Of a stretch of 64,000 bases of DNA, positions 1 through 11,100 are shown in pieces. Position numbers and translations under genes: made by a program. This stretch comes from Ptiloglossa arizonensis (taxonomy: Eukaryota; Arthropoda; Insecta; Hymenoptera; Colletidae), in assembly GCF_051014685.1 (NCBI RefSeq), contig NC_135054.1:7940001-8004000 (forward strand), in the 5' to 3' direction. Under the pieces are notes generated by a model that worked only from the letters and a program-made list of their open reading frames with translations, was not told the origin of the DNA and did no database searches. Position 1 is the first letter of the stretch. Each line of letters starts with the position of its first letter.

Positions 1-89
1 ATCGAACAACCCCTTGAATTATTGCGAAAGCTTCTACTCGAGATGTATAACGACATTGCAATAGAAACGAGACTGCTTGTCGAATTTTT

Positions 90-400
90 CTGTATTCAAG
101 AATTCGACGAATACGTTTCGAATATTATTGCAATATTCGAGTGTTCGAATAGTACGCGAATACTCGAGTATTTTAATATTTTATGCTCCGATCGCGTATC
201 CGAATATTCGTAGCATTTGAATAGTGTAAATAGGCAAGCAGTCTCCGCCCCGGTACAAGTATTTGAATACTTTCTTAGTTATATAGAATTATTCGAATAC
301 TCGAATATTTGAGCACTGGCATACGAATACTGAAATATTTGAGCGATAATGTTCGAATACTCAAATATTCGAAACTCGAGTACCTATAAAATAATCGAAT
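90..400. repeat. TCGAATA-rich low-complexity patch
   Basis: Motifs of the type CGAATA, TCGAATA, ATTCGA and CTCGAATATTTGAG recur more than a dozen times in both orientations over about 300 bases. Many copies are self-complementary (for example TCGAATATT). There is no fixed period, so it is a degenerate cluster rather than a clean tandem array. Confidence 0.6.
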
Positions 401-2515
401 AGAAAATTATTCAAATAGTTTCAGTCCCACTTTGAACCGACACTTTGCTTCTAAATGCGGAATATTAAAATTACTCTTTCTATTATTTTATATAGCACTA
501 CGATATACTCGTAAACGAAACCGGACAAATTCGTACGAAATCTAGGAACCTGCTATTACAAACTTGCACCACAACATCATAAAACAAAAATAAAAGAAAA
601 CGTACACACAGCAATGTATAACAATTACTCAAACATTGGCAGGCGTAAACGCAAATAAAACGGTAAATTCCTCCGTGTGCCTCCCTGAAATCGAATGATC
701 GTTACCGTTTAAATTTGATCAAACGATAGCTACGAAATTTAATAAAAGAGTACGTCCAGTGAACGAATTCCTCGGATGGCGTTGAAGTAAACGAAACAAG
801 TAAATGTGAAACCCATTTAACGGAAGTTTTAGCACCGTGTGACAAAATTCATACGCGATAATACGATGTTCACGATTTACGCGCAGGTAAAAAGCATTGT
901 CAAATATTAAACGCGCGTGGATAAACACTGTTTTGCATATCGACATCAAACACCGTGGGAACGGAGTTGAACTTTTCATGACATCTACGTGCAATATTCA
1001 AATGAACCGGTCATTCCAACAAACAACACCGGAAATCAATTTATACGACTAATAAGCGAATGCCTGCACATTAAATTTCAGTATTTAGACCGTTAACGCA
1101 GAAACTGGTTTACGCACCGGTTTTTAAGAGTCGCGACAACGTATCATTATTTATGCAAACGTTAACTATTGGCAGATACCATTTATGTGAAATGACACGT
1201 TGATTCGAACCATTGGTGCGTGCATAACTGTTTCCGACGCTTTTCTTCTCGCATTTAATTCGGGAATTATTGGAGCGGAAATAAGAAAGAAAATTCCTCG
1301 CGATACGTGCGATACTCGGTTACCGTCGTTCTTTTCATAAAACTTTATTCAAAACCATTTAGATCGTTAAAAATCTATAAATCTAGTAATCTATTAATTT
1401 CGAAATTTCTAATTGAATATACGGCAAAACCTCGATAAAAGGCACATTTTCGGGTTCATGGACAGTTATTTAACGAGGAACGATAGCGAATACGTTCTTG
1501 AAATTGCTATTCTATATTTCGAGTTGAAACCTGAGAAGAGCGAACGGGATACACAAAGAGTAAACGCAGCAATGAAATTTAAAGCGACGCCGCGCGTGTA
1601 TCGGTGCGACAACACTAACGTGAATCAACAAATTTTATATTTCTCATTGTGTCTCTTCTCATGAGAGTGTTACCAATAGATTCTCTCCATAAAAATGAGA
1701 TCAAATTAGGCCGTTACTATTTCGGACTATTTTCACTCATATCGATACGTTGCACGAATTATTTCCGAAAAACGTTCTACTACCTATAATAAAAAAAATA
1801 GTGCAAATACAGCCGCAATTGGTTGCATTTTCAACGTGAAAATTTTGTCAATCCACAATACTCTTATTAAGTCAGAACGACGAATGAAAAATTAAAAGTT
1901 TTTAACGAAGAGACTGATGAGGACAATTCGGGGGCATTTATAGAGGGGAAATACGTCCATTTATCGAGGGGTTGCCGTTGAATAAATTTTCTTACTCGAA
2001 ATTATTCTTTTCCACGATTTAACGCGCGATGGATTATTGAACGGCTTTCCGCATAGTCGTGTAAAATGGTTACCAAGTGAACTGCCAGCAGACGAAAACA
2101 AATGTATCGAGAAAACGACTACGTGATTCTACAAAGAATTATCGTACGTGCCAGTTTACAAGAGCGATCTAACTATCAACGAATTACAACAGTATCCTCT
2201 AACGACGGATCCAACAAGAGTTACGATTGATTCATCATCCACAACATTGTTTTCACCGTCGCGACACAAAACCGGTCGTCGACTAGCGCCGGGGGCACGT
2301 GGACGCGTTTTCGATTCTCGCTTCATGCGCTCGCTTAACGTCAACACGCCGATTTGATACTGAACGAGCGTCGACGAAAGCGCAAACGTACACTTCGTTC
2401 GGTGGACTACACTTGCAAGTAAGACAGGCGCGAACACTCCAAAAAAAGCAATGGGAAGCGCTACGTGAAAGACTTGCGTACGGTCATTTGTGATACGAAT
2501 TCAGGGGTGCGCAAT

Positions 2516-2541
2516 GGGGTGGGGGGGTTGGGGTTGGGGGG
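2516..2541 (+). other. G-run cluster, possible G-quadruplex
   Basis: Four runs of G (4, 7, 4 and 6 bases at 2516, 2521, 2530 and 2536) separated by loops of one or two T. This fits the standard G-quadruplex pattern. It lies about 330 bases past the stop codon, on the strand opposite to the mRNA, so the transcript itself would be C-rich. Confidence 0.75.
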
Positions 2542-2866
2542 TTTGAGTGTGACGAGAAAAAATTGGTATACAACGACAAAGTAAAAACGAAGAAAAATCT
2601 CAAGGACGAAATTATAAAACGGTTCGCGTTTTCGATTGTATCGTTAGCTTCGGATTCATCCAGGCTGGAGTCGGTCCAGTCTCTTCCCTCGAATCGTCGA
2701 ATCTCAAGAGGCACGCGTCTCCCTGACTCTGTCCGATAGAAAAAAAACATCGATAATGTCTCGCAGGGAGAGACCGTGGAGACCCAAATAGCGATACTGG
2801 AATGAACAAACGGAAAATACAAGATAGCGTTTTTTTTGTTTTTTTCTTTTTTTCGTTTTAATAGAT

Positions 2867-5066
2867 TTACTGCTGCTTCTTCTTCTTCTTCTTGTTCACC
2901 GAGGCGTCCACACCCCAGAGATCGTACCAAGGTCCGCAAGTGTTCTTATCCCTCTCCCGATCGGAGTCCCTCCGGAGCTTGGTCCTGGGTAGGAGAGTTT
3001 TCTCGGACACTGTTTGGTCCTTGACGACGATGCAACTGTACGTGGATTCCTCGTCGGACGCCTCGGTCTCGCTGAAGTTTTGCGTTAAACCGTCCTCGTC
3101 GTCGTACTTTTTCCTCCTCTCGTTTCTCTTGGCCTCGTTGTTTTCCTTCAGCTCGGCGACGATCATGTTCCGTTTCGCTTCCAGGCTACGTTTCCTCTCC
3201 TTCTCGATGATGGCTTTCCGCGATACGTTCCCCATGAAATAGGACCTCTCCTCTTGGTGCATCCGATACTCGGACCTCTCGACAGCTTTCGGTCTTTCGG
3301 CGGGTGTGGGGAAGTCCTCGAAGTAATCGGACTTCTCTGGCACGTGAATCCGCTCCGCGGGCTTGGGCTCGTCCTGACGGATCTCGTTCGTGATGGTCAC
3401 GTCGCTGTTCCTCGTCTCGAGACTCTGACGAGAGGTGGGGCTACCTTCCGGGCTTTGTTTCTTGATCTCCTCTGAATTCCCATTGCTCTCTTTCACCTCT
3501 TTCTTGATCATCTTGGGGATATCTACCAAGGACCTGTGCTGCCAGAGCGCCATGCCCTCGAGGACGTCGGAATCTCGCCTGAATCTCCAGAAGGATTTCG
3601 TCCTCTTCACCAGTTTCGGGCTCTTCGAGTCGACGTCGAAGGCTCTGCCGGTTTGTATCAAGTGTCCAACCGCGGTCGTTTGTCTGGGTAGCAACGGTTT
3701 CCTATCCTCCTTCAACGTGTTATTATTGGTATCGTTCTTCTCGAGAGTGGGCGGTCCGTTTCTCTGGAATTTCTGTAGATTGCCCTGCCCCATTACGTTC
3801 TGATAACCGTGCCTCTCGATCACCTTCGTTCTCTCCAGTTTCGTTTCAAAATTCGACTCGTAGCCACGCTCTTTGTCCACGGATACCTCACGGACGAATC
3901 TCGTCTCCCCGTAGATCGCTTCCTCTTTGTCGGAATACCTGCGTTCTCTGTACGCGTTCCTGGGCTCCGTGGGTCTCTCCGGAGCTTCCTCGGACGGTGG
4001 TCTGGGTCTCTCGAAGCGACGGCTCGACGCTCGTTCGATATTCCTGTTTCTGTCGGGATTCTTCTCGAACGTTCTCTCTCTCTCGTACGTGGACGTCTTC
4101 TGGGAGGTTGGCGGCGACTTCTCGAAGTAACGATCCCTCTCTCTCTCGAATCTCTGCGGTCCCCGGCTTCTCTCGCAGTCGTTGTATCTCTCGTAAGGTG
4201 GTGGCGGTTGTTTCTCCTCTCTGCGTTCGAGACTTCTGTAGTCGTTTCTACGCTCGATGAATTTCGGCGGGCTGTGCTCCCTGGCGTATTTCTGAGCGGT
4301 TTGCTCGAGTTTCTGCGCGATGTGTTCCACCTTCCTACCGGTCTCCGGTATGGTGATGGTGCTCTCGTCGTCGGTGCCCGAAGACGACGCGGACGAGATC
4401 TTCTCGTTCTCGTATTTCGGCTCCTCCTGTTCCACGGAACGATAACCGTGTCTCGAGTTACGTTCCTGGTCGTCGGTTCTGTTTCCGTAATACTTTTTCC
4501 CTTCGTATTTCTGGTAGTCGATCCTCTCGCTGTAGGCGTCCTCGTCCTCCTCCTCCAGCTCGATCTCGTCCTCCTCGGTCTCCTCCTGTTCCTTCACTCG
4601 TTTCGCCTCGCGACGTTCTTGCTCGACTTGCTCGTTGTTCCTCCTGGACGATGTCCTCGATTGTTCCTCGTTGCTCATTCCCTTGTTGCTCTTGCGATTC
4701 GAGCTGGCACGGCTGCGATTCTCGTACTCGTTCTTCTGCGACTTCTCCTGCGCCTTTTTCCCGGACTTCCTCGTCGGCCCGTTCTCCATAGTGCCACGCT
4801 CCGAGTAGTCCCTCTCGTTCTTACGATCCTGGCTGTCGTAATGCCGATTAGAGGTATACCGCGTCTCACCGTTCTCGTTCCCCTGATTCGCGTTCGATTC
4901 CGCCCATAGGTCCATCGCGGTTCTGTAAAGGTGCCAGCTCTTCTCGTCCCTGGGTATCGTCTTCCACGAGTCGTTCTCCCAATCCTTGTTGCTGGATTTC
5001 TCGTCTTTCTGCTGTTGCTTCACGGCCTCGGCTATTCTATCGGCGCGCGGCTTTCTTCGGCGTTGT
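2867..5066 (-). CDS. IRSp53: IRSp53 last exon: long charged C-terminal tail
   Basis: One 2,200-bp exon entered in phase 2, coding 732 residues and ending in TAA. The acceptor AAACACAG at 5067 follows a 100-nt pyrimidine tract; an AG nine bases further in (CCGAAG) also keeps the frame. The tail opens QRRRKPRADRIAEAVKQQQ and contains ENDSWKTIPRDEKSWHLYR, a long Arg/Glu/Lys/Tyr-rich low-complexity middle, a more ordered patch with TKSFWRFRRDSDVLEGMALW and HRSLVDIP (around 3510-3610), a helical basic/acidic stretch (around 3090-3230) and an end with CGPWYDLWGVDAS followed by KKKKKK. Uninterrupted coding over 2.2 kb in an A+T-rich region, with local rise in G+C, supports it. I do not recognise a domain. 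Phase match is the evidence that it belongs to this gene; a separate gene is less likely. Confidence 0.82.
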
Positions 5067-5166
5067 CTGTGTTTTCGTTCGGGCTCGGGATGAGTAAAAA
5101 AGAGCGAAAGAGAAAGAGAGAGCGAGAAAGAAAAAGAGAGAGAAAAGAGAAGAGACAGAGAGAGAA

Positions 5167-5199
<33 letters not shown>

Positions 5200-8100
5200 G
5201 ATAAAGGATGAGAGAGCGAGAAGATGAAAAAAGAAAGAGTAAAAGGAGATAGAAGAGAGTGCAGAGCACGGAGAGAAAAACCAAGAGCCAAGTACTTGGG
5301 TAGGGATTAGTTATGCGGTTGTCGAGCTTTTGTGGTCGCGGACTTTGCGAAATGCAGGGATGGGGAATATGGCTGCTGGCATCGCAGGAACCCGGAGAGG
5401 TGAATGAGCCACCACCACGCCGTATTTTATTTCCATCGAGCGCGATAACGCATGCGGAATCTACAAATCAGGAGAGAAAACAACATCGTGACTCCGGATA
5501 AAAGCCTACTGGTCGGGTATCGCTGGATGTTGGGCGTGACCGCGTCGTTATGGAGGAGGGAAGAAATAAAATGATGGCCGAGATGCTGCTGATCGAGATA
5601 TACTTCTCTGAATGATTTCGGATGGGATTACCAGACACCCCGATACAATCGTATGAAACCTTTGAACTCGAAGTACTTCGTTAATATAAATTACTAGTTT
5701 TCGTCCGAGGTTCTGCTGAAGGTACACAGAACGGAGTGAAATGTACACATCGAGTGAGCCACCTTAATTCGAGCACGTTAAATATCTGTTGCTTCCGACA
5801 ATACGAAGAAATGTGAGAGAAGGGAAATGTTGATTGTACGGTATCATTGTTCCAAGAAAATTGTATATTCTTTAACGATGGTCAAATTGATCCAATCGCG
5901 GTAAGTTTCTGAGTCGAATTACTAAATACAGTCATTGAGTTTTCGGTATTTATTATTCAAATGCTACGTTGAAAATCTAATGAAAACAATCCTTATAGGT
6001 TGCTGAGAAAGTTTTACGAGACCTTTGAACGATGTTCTCTTGTGAAAATATTTGATCAATTATTAACAATGACTCTGTAGGTTCAACCATTGATTGTCCA
6101 GTATTAATTAATTTATGGATGTGTAAATAATTGTAAAATAATTTATTCTTCGAGAGATAGTACACGTTGCATCAGATGCACCAGAGTGTTACGAATCGTT
6201 CGCAAACGTTTTATATCGAGGGTACGCTAAACGTGTACACCACTGTGTGTCTCAAGTTTCAAATAATGGTGCATTTCTAGATTTCTCGTTACTCAAAATC
6301 ATTGAGAAGCGATATCATTACGTATCGCATTCGCCTTGACGCCAGCTACAACATGATCTTGAAACATTGGAAACAATGAAACGGAGAAAAAATCGTAATA
6401 CTTGCACCCTCCGAACAAATATTTCCCTCTTTTGATATTTCTTCGTATCGTGGAAAGCAACGAAGACACTCGAGGTGTTCGATTTACACGAGACACCCGG
6501 TATAATCGCGAGCACCGAGTTTAAGTAATGCGAGCCCAGAGGATCGATTTGTCACTGTGGACTGGTATTGTCGAATTTATAACTTCCTAAACTATACGCA
6601 TGCAGATAATGTATAGTTTGTCGAAATTCCGTGCAAATGAGAAATTAAGATAGAGAAACCGTTTGATGAGAGGGCCGTTAAATGTAGAAGACACAAGCTA
6701 CAGTTCTACGCTATAATTTTAGAAAGGTACCGAGAACCAGGGTAGCGCAATTACCGTGAGCGGGAATAAAATACAAAGCTCCGAGGTCACGATTCAGTCA
6801 GGCACAAGCGTTTCTACAGGTTTGGCAACGGTCATCGACTGCCTCCGTCGATATTCAATTAAAGAGTTTCCAAAGTACCTTCGGTGAAATTTCATGGTTG
6901 ATCGCTTACCTCATCGCCTCGTCGTCGCTGTAGTCGATGTCAGGCTGGGCCGGGGGCTCGTTTGAGAAACCACTGTCGTTACTGCTGTGAAGAGACGTCA
7001 CAACCTGAGGTGGCGGAACTGGTGGAGCAGGTGGCTGTATCCTGCGCCCGCCGGCCAAAACGGTGGGCAACGTGCCCGATGGACGGATCTAAGGAAGTTA
7101 CAACACGAGGGTTTATTGCGTTTACATTTCACCGTTTTTTGGCGAACAATGGAATATTTGTTTTTATTGCCGCATCAAAGAACGAAATCGAGCTATTCCC
7201 CGCGATATTAACAATTTTCCAATTCTCGATTCGGTTCCAACGTTTGTTTCACATGATCGTAGGATATCGTCGAATTTGGGACACAACCGACTCGAATAAT
7301 TACTAGGATAATTTTTAAACGGCTGCGTAATTTTTTTCACGTAGGGTACCACGTGAAGTTTTCTAATTGAGTTTGATGAGACGTGTCACGTGCTGACTAC
7401 TTTTTATAACAAATATATTAATACAAATGTGTTACTCGGTCAGAGACTCATTTATATAATGAACAAATGACGAATCAGTCAAGAGTATTAGAAAAGATAA
7501 TATTACGAACACTAGTGTACTACTTATAAAATAATAAATATTTAACGTACGATCTAAAATATTATTCATCATTTTCACGAGAATTGAACGAATAAGAAAC
7601 TACAGAAATTGTACGATTTTACAAACAATCTGAAAGGTAATTGCGCAAAAATATACGATTTTTCCATCACGTGTAAAGCCACACGTGGTATCCTTAACCA
7701 ACCACAGGCCCAAGATGTTTGACTCGAGTTAATTTGAGATAATATGGAAGCACGTAACCGCAGCATACGATCGAAGGGCTTAAAAGGGAGGACGATTACC
7801 TAAACCATTAAATATTGATTCAACCAAGACGATGTATTATTAACGAAATAACAAGGTTGGGATAGCTTACAGCCCTCTTGTGGTTGTCCGAAGGTTAAGA
7901 AAGTAGTAGAGGTTGGTTAAATGTATACATATTATTTCTATTGACAGTGATTTGCAAACACACGAATCACCTGTGTAGAATTCTGTTTGATTAAACAATT
8001 CTGGTTCACGAGATGTACTATTGTACCATACTCACCGGTTTCGACTGACGTGCAGTGGGCGTTGCCAGATTATGAGAACTGTTACTGTTCGGTACATTAG

Positions 8101-11100
8101 TAGGAGTACCGCTGTTGTTGTTGACATTGTTGTTTCCTACTCCGTGGAAACAACTCGACACTTCATCCATGCTGCTCGGTGTCACTGGTGGTCGAGAGGG
8201 TGGTGGCTTACAGGGTGGAATGGCCTGCGGCTTCGTTGCACGACCATTATTTGTTCCGTGACTCGGCGATCTTTGCGCATTATCGTACCATTAAATTTAG
8301 CGATAACGCTAACCGTACTGACTGAATCTGAATCGTTGAAAGCGTCAAGGGGGAAAAGATATTTGTCGAAACGACTTCCGCTGTAAGCTGAACGTTACGT
8401 ATTCCGTTTCTCGTCAATAATTTCATTAAAGTTTCATATTCATTGTTCCTTAGTTGCGTCGTATTTTGAAAATAGTTTTTACTACCGTATACTTTACATC
8501 AAATTTCAAATGCAAATACATTAAGAAATCCCTCTTGATAAAATTTCAACGTCAGAAATACATTCTTTCCTTAATAACTATTACAAAAATATATGTACAA
8601 TATTAACTTTCCGTTTTCTAAATAAATTTTTTTTTTAGGTAAGTATGTTAGATTTTCTAAAACACGCGCATTGATCGTGCAAATTTAAACAATTCGATCT
8701 TGTCCTCGTCGCGAATTCTTCAAGTTTAAAAACGAAAGATTTTCATATTGAACCACGTTATCGGTTTCGTGGGAAAGAGTCTAAAAATATAAATTGCGAA
8801 AGCTGTAATCGATATTTTATTCTCTTTACGCGAAAAGATTCGTCATCGAGCCGAAGAATCAAGAAGTATAAAAACATTAACGTTCCGTTTTAGATCGAGT
8901 CGCGAGTCACTTGGGACGTTCTCGGTGGAGTTATAATTTCTTATCGGCGAACCGTTCAAATGATTAAGAACCGGATTAGCATTTTTATGCCGCCGTAATT
9001 CCAAGAAACCGACGGACACGATAAATCACCCTCCGGAAGTCTTTGATATCAAATTTTTATCGCCGCGTCGTAAATCGGTCATCGATAATAACCGAATTTA
9101 GGAGAACAGATGCAACAATAACACCAAGACGACTACGTTTAATGGGAATGGTTGCATCGATGCCGGCCATTGCCCGTTACCGTTCTAGATTAGCGTAATT
9201 GCATTCGACCCGTGCAATTGTTAGCAACGAACGCCCGTAACAAGATCTGTTCTGATATCGTTTCGGTCCACCGAGAGAGCAGACTTTCCCGGTTCTGTTA
9301 ACTTACCCAAGAGTATCGTCGAGAATAATTTCTGTGTACGCCAGTGGGAACCAACCAGAGCTCTGCGTGCGGAGATTCTCCCCAAATTGCCAGCCCTTTT
9401 GGCGATCTCCTAATAAGGCAGTTTCGTGAAACAGAAATAACGTTTATGGCGCTCGTTCGCTGATAGAACGTATACAGTGACTAATAAGGAGATAGATTCT
9501 CGGGGGATTGTATGGACCGAAACATTATCGCAGAACTGCTTTATCTTTCGTATGGTCTAGGGTTGATTTATCGCCGACATTATTCGTTACTAAAAGGTTC
9601 TTGATATTTGCTAGTGAATGCCACATTCGCAACGTATCCGATTTTGGAAGAATGTTAGTAGTTTTTGAAAGGGAATAACGGGTATATAAAGGTACCTGAC
9701 AGTAACGAGAGAATACGCAAGAACTATTGAAGCCAAATAGCAAAACTCAAATTTCCAGGTGAAACAGAAATTGACCATTCGTGTGCTATTCTGGTATTAC
9801 CGGATGATTTCGATGGACGAAGACAAATTACCAGAATCCTTAATTATTCGTAAACATTAAACGGCTCAAGACATAAAAGTTGTAAAAGAAAAAATAAGGT
9901 GCTTCGGATGTCACTTGAATGACTTAATTACGGACTTTGCCTAGGTAATATTTGATACTGTCACACAATAGCGTAGATAACTTGGATAAAATGCAAGAAA
10001 GAAGAAGTTGTTACAAAAAGTTACAAAGGAAGTTTCACGAATGAAGTTGAAGAAAATCATCTAAACTTTGCAAGAGTAATTATTTCTTTCAGAAACGATT
10101 CTAGGGTTGAAAACAACTCAGAATAATTATGAGTTTTCTTATTACAACGAATATTTACAAAACTGTAAAACATATAAAGAGAAAGTTTAATTCAAAGTTC
10201 TATAATTGTCGGTATCCTACAGTACATCAAAAGTATAGAACCTCTGGAGAAAAGAGAAAATAAATGTTGCGAAAATATCAGGCTCTGATCAATAATGATA
10301 GAAATAAGATATTGGATGGATGTAGCTTTCGAAAAATTTGGTATTTTTTTTTAAATACCGTTCTCCAATCGCTACAAATAATTCCTTGGTCTCGTTTCGA
10401 AATAAAATTTGCACGTTCCCTCCGTACGCCTCTTGGCGCATATTAAATTCGTTTTTATACGCTCCTGTACGAGAAATGAATAATCTCGCGTAATACCGTG
10501 GGAGTAAGTGTATTAGAACTTGTAGAAACGGATTCCAACTATGGTTGTCCGAAATGCTAATCTGACAGGAAAATGCCACGTGTTCTGGTCAGACGGGTAC
10601 GGTTTGTTTCATGAGGAAACAGACGCAGGTTCGGGCGTCCAGCACTCACCCATCAGCGCGATGAGATCGCCCTCCAGGAAACTCAGCTGATTTTCCCCGG
10701 AGCTCAAATAGGCAAAGAGAGCCCTCGCGAGGGGTGCGTCCCCCCAACCGCCAGAACTCACCCCTGTACCACTGCCGCCACCGCCCCCGCCACCGCCACC
10801 GCCACCGCTGCCGCTATTGCGTGATACTGGAGGCGCCATGGACCTCGGCCTTGGTGGGGTTTCCGGAACCTCTGCGAAAACGAGGAGGAATACGATTAAT
10901 CGGGCTCATTTCCGTCGTAACTTGCACGTGGTGTGGCGAAACATTAAGACCCTGGACAGGATGCAGCCAATTTTAACATCGCGATTTTCCGGTTTCGTCT
11001 ACAGCCAGGAGATTGCTACTATCGCGAGAATTTATTCGTTGTCGTTACGGGAGCGAATTATTAGTATCAGGTTGTTGCGTACGAAATGAAACAAATTTTT

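Larger units (their letters stand above)
1..2866. other. 3' flank / untranslated region, no gene seen
   Basis: Downstream of the stop codon of the minus-strand gene. The bases just after the stop include ATTAAA, then A-rich sequence on the transcript strand (2820-2860). Open frames here are short and none resembles a known protein. The 3' UTR end could not be fixed: an AATAAA on the minus strand occurs near 1343, but nothing links it to this transcript. Confidence 0.5.

Noticed and set aside
3809..4909. 366-codon open frame on the plus strand
   Set aside because: It is antisense to the charged tail exon; a stop-free antisense frame follows from the codon use of that exon. The residues are Leu/Val/Arg-rich with no recognisable domain.
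5067..5284. Extension of the last exon upstream as a Leu/Ser/Phe-rich, membrane-like N-terminus
   Set aside because: It is only the translation of the CT-rich pyrimidine tract. The ACAG acceptor at 5067 is phase-compatible with the preceding exon, and nothing upstream is.
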